From Bacteroidota bacterium (GTDB lineage: Bacteria; Bacteroidota; Bacteroidia; UKL13-3): DNA of 64,000 nucleotides. The notes under the pieces were generated by a model. It was given only the letters and a program-made list of their open reading frames with translations. It ran no database searches and was not told the DNA's origin. A program made the position numbers and the translations under genes. Where the stretch lies: positions 78,748 to 142,747 of the forward strand of contig CANHVU010000006.1 of assembly GCA_947464275.1 (NCBI GenBank), read 5' to 3'. Below are positions 33,130-40,793 of the stretch, piece after piece (position 1 is the stretch's first letter; every line of letters starts with the position of its first letter).

Positions 33130-33885
33130 TTAACAAGCCTTGCTTCAGTTGGGTATACCCTTTTAATTAGAACATTTGGCAATGCCAAAGATAAACCACT
33201 AATATTTTTGCATAGTGGTCCTGGTTATAATTGTGCTAATTTTGAAGGTAAAACAGCAAAAAAGCTAGCTGAAAACGGTTTTTACGTAATTGTGTATATG
33301 ACAGACGTGGCTAGGGAAGATCATTAGATAAAAATGCCCAATTTACTTACAAAGAAACTTTTAACGATTTAAACACCATTAATTCAAACTACCATTTAAG
33401 TAAGGCTACATATTAGGGTACAGCTTTGAAGGGGGTAATAGCTAGATTATTTGCTAAAAAATACCCTGAAAAAGTCAACAGCACGCAGTTATTAGATGCA
33501 CCTGTTTCATTACCCTAAACATTTAAAACCATCATCAAATCGTGCAGAAATATATATGAAAGTAAAAAAAATAGTATGAACTTAAAGTATATTAGTCTAT
33601 TGGAGCACATGGACGAAAGTTGATTGGAATACAATTCCTATTGTTTTGGACATGCCATTCAAAACGGCTTTTACACTACTAAAAAAATGAAAGTCAAAGC
33701 CAAGTTGATATTTTTGACCTTAAGAACGGAAACTTTACTGGGTAAATAAGCTGCTAAAATGTCTTATGAAGGGCCTCAAGGGTTTTGGAAAAATGAACAA
33801 TACTCCACCATATATTTAAGTTCAAACATCAATAGTTTAGTGCAGAAAAATATAGTACTGCAGATTATTTATCAAGACTTTAAAT
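33130..33885 (+). pseudogene. Decayed alpha/beta hydrolase gene
   Basis: Scattered frames on the plus strand spell a recognisable alpha/beta hydrolase of the proline-iminopeptidase type. RTFGNAKDKPLIFLHSGPGY starts near 33171, with the oxyanion HSGPGYN. It is followed by NGFYVIVY, then, after a frameshift, DRRG and an in-frame TAG before GRSLDKNAQF. Further on come GVIARLFAKKYPEKVNS and, near the end, SYEGPQGFWKNEQYSTIYLS. The GxSxG nucleophile elbow is destroyed. Several stops and frameshifts are spread along the whole length, so this is true decay and not one sequencing slip. It overlaps no intact gene and ends just before the convergent DUF3037 gene. Confidence 0.85.
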
Positions 33886-33893
33886 GTTGTTTG

Positions 33894-34277
33894 CTAAAGA
33901 ACTATTTCCTCAAACAATCGTTGAGCAGTTTTTTCTAAATCAGAACACAATCCTGGGTGTGGGCGTGAAAGCTGAATGGCTGAACTTCTTACCGCTGTAA
34001 GCCATCTAAACCTTGAAGGCACATCTAATTCAGCAATTGGACTGCTATTTTTTATGCCGTGTGCAATATTAAACAACGACTGTAAATTTAACTTAATATG
34101 TTCAATATCAATTTTTTTTGTAAAAACTAATAGTTTAGCTTCATTTACAGTATAATGCACTTTTATAAAATTGGCTTTTTTACAAAATAAAATAATGCCT
34201 ACGTTTACAAATTCTTCGCGCTCAATAACCGGCAAAACACGAATTACCGCATATTCATATATGTGATTATCTTGCAT
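33894..34277 (-). CDS. DUF3037 domain protein
   Basis: This 127-residue protein of the DUF3037 family begins YEYAVIRVLPVIEREEFVNV, continues GIILFCKKANFIKV and ends RPHPGLCSDLEKTAQRLFEE, all typical of the family. No biochemical role is established. It overlaps the end of the HipA-like kinase gene by 11 bp, so the two are translated together. This kinase-DUF3037 pairing recurs in many bacteria, which suggests a joint function. Confidence 0.9.
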   Translation of the reverse strand: MQDNHIYEYAVIRVLPVIEREEFVNVGIILFCKKANFIKVHYTVNEAKLLVFTKKIDIEHIKLNLQSLFNIAHGIKNSSPIAELDVPSRFRWLTAVRSSAIQLSRPHPGLCSDLEKTAQRLFEEIVL

Positions 34278-35046
34278 TTTGAGCTTCGTTTATAAAAATG
34301 TGAGAATGATTTAAGCGAGTAACTAAAAACTGTAAATACATGTTTTTCAACTCATCAGGTGTTTTATCAGTGTCGTTCCAAACCAACCATTCAGTAGGAA
34401 TTAAATTTACAAATTCAGTAAGTTTATCAACTGTTAAAACCTTTTTTATTTCGTCATCTACTTGGGTTAGTTCAATGGCCTGCGGCAATAAAACATGGCT
34501 TTTAATTATGGCAAAAGGTGTTTTAGCAGCATTTTCCCAATCGGTTCCTGAATGGTGAAAATAAAAACTTGCCCCATGATCAATTAACCATAATTCCCTA
34601 TTAAACAATAACATATTAGTATTTCTGAATGTTCTATCCATATTGGTTATAAACGAATCGAGCCAAACTATTTTGGAAGCCAATAGAGGTTCAATGGTTT
34701 TAACTGCTGGATCAAAATTAATGGAACCTGACAAGAAATGTAATGCTAAATTAAGCCCTTTGCTAGCCTTCAATAAATCTTGAATTTCTTCGTCAGCCTC
34801 AGTTTGACCAAAAGCTTCATGTAAATTAGCAAACACCAATTCGGGCACTTGTAAACCCAAGGCGCGGGCAATTTCGCCACCTAATAACTCTGCTACTAAC
34901 ACTTTTGTACCATGGCCAGAACCATTAAATTTGAGTACATATTTAAAATTATCATCTGCTTCGGCCAGAGCTGGCAAAGAGCCGCCTTCGCGCAATGGAG
35001 TTATATAACGTGTAATAGTTACGGTTCTAGGAATAGGTATAGTCAT
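34267..35046 (-). CDS. HipA-like kinase family protein
   Basis: This 259-residue protein has a HipA/PI3K-like kinase fold. The nucleotide-binding strand region is FKYVLKFNGSGHGTKVLVAE (about 29-48). The catalytic loop appears as SFITNMDRTFRNTNMLL (about 150), comparable to the N-x-D-x-H/R-x-x-N loop of HipA. The metal-binding position is LWLIDHGASFYF (about 171). It lacks the extra N-terminal domain of classical HipA toxins, and no HipB-type antitoxin is next to it. The partner is the overlapping DUF3037 gene. Kinase activity is plausible; the target is unknown. A TACTTTTG promoter box lies about 29 bp upstream of the ATG. Confidence 0.88.
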   Translation of the reverse strand: MTIPIPRTVTITRYITPLREGGSLPALAEADDNFKYVLKFNGSGHGTKVLVAELLGGEIARALGLQVPELVFANLHEAFGQTEADEEIQDLLKASKGLNLALHFLSGSINFDPAVKTIEPLLASKIVWLDSFITNMDRTFRNTNMLLFNRELWLIDHGASFYFHHSGTDWENAAKTPFAIIKSHVLLPQAIELTQVDDEIKKVLTVDKLTEFVNLIPTEWLVWNDTDKTPDELKNMYLQFLVTRLNHSHIFINEAQNAR

Positions 35047-35074
35047 TAAAGATTGGTGTATATAAATACGATGC

Positions 35075-35082
35075 CAAAAGTA
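35075..35082 (-). promoter_or_regulatory. -7 promoter box for the HipA-like / DUF3037 pair
   Basis: On the minus strand TACTTTTG (35082 down to 35075) matches TAnnTTTG exactly and ends 28 bases before the ATG at 35046. No clear -33 TTTG is present. Confidence 0.45.
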
Positions 35083-35090
35083 GTATATAT

Positions 35091-35123
35091 TTTAAAAAGA
35101 AAAAGGCCGGATTGCTCCAGCCT
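35091..35123 (-). terminator. Intrinsic terminator after the T9SS fragment gene
   Basis: On the minus strand AGGCTGGA-gcaa-TCCGGCCT forms an 8-bp stem (one G-T wobble) at 35104-35123, followed by TTTTTCTTTTT. It lies about 31 bp past the stop of the gene at 35155. Confidence 0.75.
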
Positions 35124-35154
35124 AATTCTTACTATTATATATAAAACTTGAAAA

Positions 35155-35535
35155 CTAGTCTCTTTGGAATTTGATAGTTTTAACAGCATTACCTGCTTCA
35201 ACTTTCAATAAATAAATGCCTTGTTTTAAAGAACGAGTATCTAAGTTAATAGTTGCTGTTCCGTTGTTTTGAATATTATTTTTGGCAATCATTACCTCGC
35301 CTAACATATTGTAAACGTTAACTTTAGCATCTTTTTCTGAAACTGTTCCTAAATCAATAAATAGTGATTCAAAAGCAGGATTTGGATAAACTTTCATGCT
35401 GTTTAAAACATTTTCGTTAACACCAATTACATTACAAATAGTACAAGTATTCCAGCAATAAGCACCAACCATTTTAGCCAATGAGTCAGAGATTACAACA
35501 TTTCTATTAGTAAAATTACCAACTGTTTTGTACAT
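35155..35535 (-). CDS. C-terminal fragment of a T9SS-secreted protein (probably broken at its 5' end)
   Basis: The 126-residue frame consists almost only of a type IX sorting domain: KVYPNPAFESLFIDLG, then VNVYNMLGEVMIAK, then LKQGIYLLKVEAGNAVKTIK. The residues before it (NRNVVISDSLAKMVGAYCWN) look like the middle of a larger protein, and there is no signal peptide, so it cannot be exported as it stands. Upstream on the same strand another frame continues the protein from 35600 (MECFVSDEPKW, a stop, then FQEQFSASDPCTK). It joins if one A is added to the A run in ACAAAACAG. I read this as a remnant carrying a frameshift and a nonsense codon. Confidence 0.7.
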   Translation of the reverse strand: MYKTVGNFTNRNVVISDSLAKMVGAYCWNTCTICNVIGVNENVLNSMKVYPNPAFESLFIDLGTVSEKDAKVNVYNMLGEVMIAKNNIQNNGTATINLDTRSLKQGIYLLKVEAGNAVKTIKFQRD

Positions 35536-35762
35536 GGGTCAGAAGCACTAAATTGCTCTTGAAACTACCATTTAGGTTCATCAGAAACAAAACATTCCAT
35601 TTTTTATAAAAATTGAACAAAAACTAATCTAACAAAAATCTTATCAATTTATGTTACTTAACAAATAAGGCAAAAACATAAAAAATTAAGCCAATTTAAG
35701 AAATAATAAAAAAAATAGCTTTATTTGCTAAATAACACTTTAAAGCAAAGCCATTCCAAATT

Positions 35763-36524
35763 TTGACCATAGAAATACTAAATACTTTATTAGAAAAAAA
35801 GCAAAAAAAGCAAAAGCAATTGGCTGTTTTGATAGACCCAGATAGTGTTAATGAAAATCAGCTAATAAATCTTTGCAACTTGTGCAATCAATCCAAAGTT
35901 GACTTTATTTTAGTTGGTGGCAGCTTAATCACTAATGGATTTTGGAATAAATGTGTTTCTTTAATAAAATCGTTAACACAAATCCCCGTATTGCTTTTTC
36001 CTGGAAATATTATGCAGGTGCACGATGAAGCTGACGCTATACTTTTTTTAAGTATGATTAGCGGACGAAATGCCGATTTATTAATAGGAAAACATGTACT
36101 AGCAGCACCTATACTTAAAAAATCGGGAATTGAAGTGATTCCAACTGCTTATATGATAGTAGATGGTGGAAATATTACAAGTGTTATGTATATGAGTAAT
36201 ACTATGCCAATTCCACATGACAAAAACAACATAGCTGTATGTACTGCCATGGCAGGCGAAATGTTGGGATTAAAAGTCATGTACATGGACGCTGGAAGTG
36301 GTGCAAAGCAACCCATTTCATTCTCAATGATAGAAGAAGTGGCAAATAATGTGTCAGCTCCTTTGTTTGTTGGTGGTGGAATAAAAACAGCAGAACAAGC
36401 AGTTATAAGCGCTCAAGCGGGTGCCGACATTGTAGTTATTGGTAATGCATTTGAAAAAAATCCAAACTTAATATTAGAAATTTCCAACGCCATCCACAGT
36501 TTAAACATCACAAAAAATAGCTAA
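35763..36524 (+). CDS. Geranylgeranylglyceryl/heptaprenylglyceryl phosphate synthase (PcrB/GGGPS family)
   Basis: This TIM-barrel prenyltransferase attaches a polyprenyl chain to glycerol-1-phosphate, the first step of archaeal-type ether lipids; Bacteroidota carry a group II version. The 253 residues show LAVLIDPDSV (about 20), FILVGGSLIT (48), LLFPGNIMQVHDEADAILFL (77), YMDAGSGAKQP (about 178) and LFVGGGIKTAEQA (about 203), all phosphate- or diphosphate-binding strands of the family. The start is TTG at 35763 (TTGACCATAG); no ATG is near. The product is probably a minor lipid or precursor of unknown role. It stands alone on the plus strand. Confidence 0.93.
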   Translation: MTIEILNTLLEKKQKKQKQLAVLIDPDSVNENQLINLCNLCNQSKVDFILVGGSLITNGFWNKCVSLIKSLTQIPVLLFPGNIMQVHDEADAILFLSMISGRNADLLIGKHVLAAPILKKSGIEVIPTAYMIVDGGNITSVMYMSNTMPIPHDKNNIAVCTAMAGEMLGLKVMYMDAGSGAKQPISFSMIEEVANNVSAPLFVGGGIKTAEQAVISAQAGADIVVIGNAFEKNPNLILEISNAIHSLNITKNS

Positions 36525-36604
36525 TAAACTTTCAATAATTATAAAATAACATAAAAAATGTATTAAATACTTACAAACTTTACTTTTTTTGTGGGTAATA
36601 ATCA

Positions 36605-36635
36605 TTTGATGTTTTCATTGGTAATTATATTTTTG
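36605..36635 (+). promoter_or_regulatory. Bacteroidota-type promoter for ugd
   Basis: TTTG (36605-36608) is followed after 19 bases by TATTTTTG (36628-36635), an exact TTTG-N19-TAnnTTTG arrangement. The ATG of ugd lies 31 bp after the box. This is the best-formed promoter in the window. Confidence 0.65.
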
Positions 36636-36665
36636 AACTAAATAATTTTAAAACCCATTTAATAT

Positions 36666-37988
36666 ATGAAAATAGCAGTTATAGGTACAGGTTATGTTGG
36701 CCTAGTTACAGGAACATGTTTTTCTGAAGTTGGTATAGACGTAGTTTGTATTGATGTTGATCAAAAGAAAATTGATAACTTAAAAAAAGGTATCATGCCA
36801 ATTTACGAGCCTGGCTTAGAGGAAATGGTTTTGCGTAATGTAGAAAAAGGACGTTTACAATTTAGTACTAATTTATCTGAAAGTATTAAAGGTTGCGATG
36901 TGGCCTTTATAGCTGTTGGAACACCTCCAGGTGAAGATGGTAGTGCAGACTTAAAATATGTATTAGCAGTAGCAAGAGAAATTGGTCAAAACATTGACGA
37001 ATACTGTGTAGTAGTTACCAAAAGTACTGTGCCAGTAGGAACTGCTCAAAAAGTAAAAGGCGCTGTACAAGAAGAACTAAACAAGCGTGGTGTAGACATT
37101 CCATATGCAGTAGCTTCAAACCCTGAATTTTTAAAGGAAGGTGCAGCAATTGACGATTTCTTAAAACCAGATAGAATTGTAATTGGTGTTGAAAGCAAAC
37201 AAGCTGAAGACATGATGCGCAAATTATATAAGCCATTTTTATTAAATGGTCATCCTATTATATTTATGGATGTTCCAAGTGCTGAAATGACCAAATATGC
37301 AGCGAACAGTATGCTTGCAACAAAAATTAGTTTTATGAACGATATTGCTAATTTATGTGAAATAATGGGGGCTGATGTTAACATGGTTCGTAAAGGTATT
37401 GGTAGCGATGGACGTATTGGAAATAAATTTATTTACCCAGGTATTGGATACGGAGGAAGTTGTTTCCCTAAAGACGTTAAAGCCTTAATTAAAACAGCTA
37501 AGGACAATGGTTATACCATGCAAATTCTAGAGTCGGTTGAGTCAGTTAATGAAGCACAAAAATCGGTATTATTCAATAAAATTATTAAGCACTTTAATGG
37601 CAATTTAAAAGGAAAAACTTTTGCAATGTGGGGCCTTTCTTTCAAACCAAAAACTGATGATATGCGCGAAGCTCCATCATTGGTTATTATTGAAAAATTA
37701 TTGGCAGCAGGAGCTAACGTAAAAGCTTACGATCCGGTAGCTATGAAAGAAGCTAAACATATTTTAGGTGAACAAATTGAATACACCAAAAATGAAAACA
37801 ATGCTTTAATTGATGCAGATGCATTATTAATTGTAACTGAATGGCCTGATTTCCGCTCTCCAGATTTCCAAGTGGTAAAAAAACTAATGAAAGGCAATGC
37901 CATATTTGATGGACGTAATATTTACGATATTGCAGAAATGAAAGAATTAGGTTTTGATTACTATTGCATTGGTGTAAAAACTAACTAA
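36666..37988 (+). CDS. ugd: UDP-glucose 6-dehydrogenase
   Basis: This enzyme oxidises UDP-glucose to UDP-glucuronate with two NAD+. It has 440 residues, the usual length. The N-terminal Rossmann fold starts IAVIGTGYVGLVTGTCF; SNPEFLKEGAAIDDF marks the substrate site; the catalytic Cys lies in GIGYGGSCFPKDVKAL at about residue 264. The C-terminal UDP-binding domain has MWGLSFKPKTDDMREAPS (about 322). A consensus promoter precedes it and a hairpin follows. The next gene, UDP-glucuronate decarboxylase, uses its product, so the pair makes UDP-xylose for surface polysaccharide or glycosylation. Confidence 0.97.
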   Translation: MKIAVIGTGYVGLVTGTCFSEVGIDVVCIDVDQKKIDNLKKGIMPIYEPGLEEMVLRNVEKGRLQFSTNLSESIKGCDVAFIAVGTPPGEDGSADLKYVLAVAREIGQNIDEYCVVVTKSTVPVGTAQKVKGAVQEELNKRGVDIPYAVASNPEFLKEGAAIDDFLKPDRIVIGVESKQAEDMMRKLYKPFLLNGHPIIFMDVPSAEMTKYAANSMLATKISFMNDIANLCEIMGADVNMVRKGIGSDGRIGNKFIYPGIGYGGSCFPKDVKALIKTAKDNGYTMQILESVESVNEAQKSVLFNKIIKHFNGNLKGKTFAMWGLSFKPKTDDMREAPSLVIIEKLLAAGANVKAYDPVAMKEAKHILGEQIEYTKNENNALIDADALLIVTEWPDFRSPDFQVVKKLMKGNAIFDGRNIYDIAEMKELGFDYYCIGVKTN

Positions 37989-38001
37989 TAAAACATAAAT
38001 A

Positions 38002-38041
38002 AATAATCCATACAGCTAAAAACGTATGGATTATTGTTTTA
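38002..38041 (+). terminator. Hairpin between ugd and the decarboxylase gene
   Basis: A perfect 12-bp stem, AATAATCCATAC (38002-38013) with GTATGGATTATT (38024-38035), is followed by gTTTT. It may act as a terminator or attenuator; the downstream gene continues the same pathway. Confidence 0.7.
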
Positions 38042-38087
38042 AAAACAATATTGGAACTGGCTATGTTAGCCAACAAAAATTAACAAC

Positions 38088-39065
38088 ATGAGTAAAAAAA
38101 GAGTATTAATTACAGGCGCTGCGGGCTTTTTAGGCTCACATCTTTGCGATAGATTTATAAAAGAAGGATACCATGTAATTGGAATGGATAATTTAATTAC
38201 TGGTGATTTAAAAAATATTGAACATTTATTTAAACTTGAAGCATTTGAGTTTTATAATCACGATGTAAGTAAATTTATACATGTTCCAGGTCAATTAGAT
38301 TATATCCTTCATTTTGCAAGCCCTGCAAGCCCAATTGATTACTTGAAAATTCCAATTCAAACACTAAAAGTAGGTTCATTAGGCATTCACAACTGCTTGG
38401 GTTTAGCTAAAGAAAAAGGCGCAAGAGTGCTAATTGCATCTACGTCTGAAGTTTATGGCGACCCATTGGTTCATCCACAAACAGAAGAATATTGGGGAAA
38501 TGTTAACCCAGTTGGCCCTCGTGGCGTTTACGATGAAGCTAAACGTTTTCAGGAAGCCATTACCATGGCATATCATACTTACCATGGATTAGAAACACGT
38601 ATTGTTCGTATTTTTAATACTTACGGACCTCGCATGCGCCTAAATGACGGTAGAGTTTTACCAGCTTTTATTGGACAAGCTTTACGTGGTGAAGATTTAA
38701 CCATGTTTGGCGATGGATCACAAACTCGTGCATTTTGCTATGTGGATGACTTAGTAGAAGGCATTTACCGTCTATTATTAAGCGATTATCCTCATCCAGT
38801 AAACATTGGCAATCCAAACGAAATTACCATTAAAGAATTTGGAGAAGAGATTATAAAACTAACAGGTACCAACCAAAAATTAGTTTCAAAACCGCTTCCA
38901 AAAGACGACCCAAAACAACGAAAACCAGATATTACAAAAGCTAAAGAAATATTGGGTTGGGAACCTAAAGTAAGTAGAGCAGATGGTTTGAAAATTACGT
39001 ATGAATATTTCAAATCACTATCGGCTGACGAATTAAAAAAATCAGCTTATCATAAATTTGATTAA
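38088..39065 (+). CDS. uxs: UDP-glucuronate decarboxylase (UDP-xylose synthase), SDR family
   Basis: This enzyme converts UDP-glucuronate to UDP-xylose through a 4-keto intermediate. It has 325 residues and an extended-SDR Rossmann start [18 protein letters not shown]. Further landmarks are [20 protein letters not shown] (about 71), STSEVYGDP (the catalytic Ser/Thr region, about 122) and YDEAKR, which holds the catalytic Y-x-x-x-K (about 149-153). ARG residues for the carboxylate appear in [15 protein letters not shown]. These segments match UXS proteins closely and exclude a simple epimerase. A strong terminator follows 8 bp after the stop. Confidence 0.93.
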   Translation: MSKKRVLITGAAGFLGSHLCDRFIKEGYHVIGMDNLITGDLKNIEHLFKLEAFEFYNHDVSKFIHVPGQLDYILHFASPASPIDYLKIPIQTLKVGSLGIHNCLGLAKEKGARVLIASTSEVYGDPLVHPQTEEYWGNVNPVGPRGVYDEAKRFQEAITMAYHTYHGLETRIVRIFNTYGPRMRLNDGRVLPAFIGQALRGEDLTMFGDGSQTRAFCYVDDLVEGIYRLLLSDYPHPVNIGNPNEITIKEFGEEIIKLTGTNQKLVSKPLPKDDPKQRKPDITKAKEILGWEPKVSRADGLKITYEYFKSLSADELKKSAYHKFD

Positions 39066-39072
39066 AGAAAAG

Positions 39073-39097
39073 AACACGCTTTCGGGCGTGTTTTTTT
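39073..39097 (+). terminator. Intrinsic terminator after the decarboxylase gene
   Basis: AACACGC (39073-39079) pairs with GCGTGTT (39086-39092) around a TTTCGG loop, followed by TTTTT. Confidence 0.88.
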
Positions 39098-39101
39098 ATG
39101 C

Positions 39102-39109
39102 TACATTTG
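39102..39109 (+). promoter_or_regulatory. -7 box immediately before the MOSC gene
   Basis: TACATTTG matches TAnnTTTG exactly but ends only 4 bases before the ATG at 39114. If it is the working promoter, the transcript would start at or next to the start codon and be leaderless. No clear -33 box is visible, as the terminator occupies that space. Confidence 0.4.
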
Positions 39110-39113
39110 TCTT

Positions 39114-39899
39114 ATGTATTTTGTTTCTGAACTATTAGTATATCCAATAAAATCAATGAGCGGAATTGCTTTAAAACAAAGCAAGATAGAAGAACGTGGT
39201 TTACAATACGACAGAAGATGGATGTTATGTAATGAACAAAATGAATTTATTACTCAACGAGAAAATAAAAATTTGGCTTTGTTTAAGCTTCAATTTACCA
39301 AAGATGGCTTTGCAATAAAATTTAAAAATGAAAACAATTTTGAAATTCCATTTTCAATAAATGGAGATACAGAAACCGTTAAAGTTTGGGATGATGAGTG
39401 TGAAGCAATTGAATATGCTTTAGGTTCAGCATGGTTTAGCAAAATGTTAAATTTTACTTGTAAGTTATTTTACATGCCTAACCAATCAAAAAGAAAAGTG
39501 AGCGAAAAATATGCTCATAATAACGAAATTACCAGCTTTAGCGATGGTTTTCCTATTTTAATAATTGGTCAAGAATCTCTTAATTTCTTAAATAACAAAT
39601 TGCCAAAACCAATTGGCATGGATAGGTTCAGGCCAAACATAGTTTTTACCGGAGGAAAGCCTTTTGATGAAGACCATTTTAAGGATTTTAGTATAGGTAA
39701 AAATTTACTAAAAGGAGTAAAACCTTGTAGCCGATGTGTAATTACTACCATTGACCAAAATACAACAAAAACAAGTTCAGAACCTTTAAAAACATTGGCT
39801 ACTTTTAGAAGCAAAGACAATAATGTATTGTTTGGTCAAAGCATCATTAGCACAAAAATTGAACATGAAATTAAAATTGGTGATGAAATTATTTTATAA
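39114..39899 (+). CDS. MOSC domain protein (mARC-like molybdenum cofactor protein)
   Basis: This 261-residue protein has an N-terminal MOSC beta-barrel (YFVSELLVYPIKSMSGIAL, then RGLQYDRRWMLC) and a C-terminal MOSC domain. The latter carries GMDRFRPNIVFTGGKPFDED (about 166) and KPCSRCVITTIDQNT (about 202). The Cys in SRCVITTID corresponds to the molybdenum-ligating Cys of mARC-type N-hydroxylated-compound reductases. A related small 2Fe-2S domain found in some homologues is missing. Its electron donor and substrate are unknown. It follows the UDP-xylose gene but is separated by a terminator and has its own promoter box. Confidence 0.88.
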   Translation: MYFVSELLVYPIKSMSGIALKQSKIEERGLQYDRRWMLCNEQNEFITQRENKNLALFKLQFTKDGFAIKFKNENNFEIPFSINGDTETVKVWDDECEAIEYALGSAWFSKMLNFTCKLFYMPNQSKRKVSEKYAHNNEITSFSDGFPILIIGQESLNFLNNKLPKPIGMDRFRPNIVFTGGKPFDEDHFKDFSIGKNLLKGVKPCSRCVITTIDQNTTKTSSEPLKTLATFRSKDNNVLFGQSIISTKIEHEIKIGDEIIL

Positions 39900-39919
39900 T
39901 TGTTTTTCAATCTAGCAAT

Positions 39920-40105
39920 ATGAAAATTTTTAACCCACAGATATTATTAAGTATACTTTCAGCAATTTTTGCTTTGCTATTTTATTTTTTCAAAAACAAT
40001 GTCCAAACTATCGGAGGGTATTGGATTGCAGCTCTAGTTGGTTTGATTATTAGCTATGTTATTTACGACTCCATCATCTTTATAAAAAATAAATTCAAAA
40101 AGTAA
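39920..40105 (+). CDS. Small two-helix membrane protein of unknown function
   Basis: This 61-residue protein has two transmembrane segments (about residues 8-22, LLSILSAIFALLFYF, and 34-54, GYWIAALVGLIISYVIYDS) joined by a short polar turn, with a lysine-rich end (KNKFKK). It lies 20 bp after the MOSC gene on the same strand and could be cotranscribed. No family recognised. Confidence 0.55.
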   Translation: MKIFNPQILLSILSAIFALLFYFFKNNVQTIGGYWIAALVGLIISYVIYDSIIFIKNKFKK

Positions 40106-40251
40106 AATTCTTATCTTTATGATTGGCATTTAACACAACAAAGTGTTTGCTAAGTGTAAAAATTATGAATAATTTGTTGTGAAAATAAAAAGGTTATAAA
40201 AGTTATTGAATTTAAAATTGACAAATCCATTTTATATCGTTCCTTTGCTGC

Positions 40252-40599
40252 GTGAAAAATAGAACTGCACGTTTATTTATGTTATTAGCATCGGTTTTGA
40301 TGTTAAAAATATGTTTTGGACAAAGCATGTTTTCGGCAAATACTAAAGTTGAAAACAAATCAACCATTCACGCCTCAAATAACAACCAAAACATTTCGTT
40401 AAACCTTGCCAATAGTGAGTTTGACGAAGATGAAACCGAGGAAAATAACACCAAAGATTTATTTATTGAATTACATTATTTAAGTGTTTTTTTCAATGAC
40501 GTTAACTTAACTACTAACTATTTACTCAATCACCAAATAGGTTATACTTACCCGTTAAGTTTATCAATTTTTAAAGCTATTAACTGCTTTAGAATATAG
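40252..40599 (+). CDS. Small exported protein upstream of dabA, function unknown
   Basis: This 115-residue protein starts at GTG (40252) with a signal peptide (about residues 1-23, ending ICFGQ). The mature part is Asn/Ser-rich, then strongly acidic (EFDEDETEENNTKD), then ends in a more hydrophobic segment. I recognise no domain. It precedes dabA by 194 bp on the same strand; the gap between shows no terminator. A role with the carbon-uptake cluster is only a guess from position. The start could also be the internal ATG at residue 10. Confidence 0.5.
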   Translation: MKNRTARLFMLLASVLMLKICFGQSMFSANTKVENKSTIHASNNNQNISLNLANSEFDEDETEENNTKDLFIELHYLSVFFNDVNLTTNYLLNHQIGYTYPLSLSIFKAINCFRI

Positions 40600-40793
40600 C
40601 ATTCCTTAGCCTTTCAGGCAATTTTTGGCTGTTATCGTAGCCAATATTTAAAAAATCAACAATTTTATTAAACATTTTTAAAGCAATTAGTCTTGTTACA
40701 ATTTTTTATTGCATTTAAGACTGCTTGTTTTTTATTGTAAAACATTAAAACAAACATGACTAAACATATTGATTAGCATGTATTTATGTAAAA

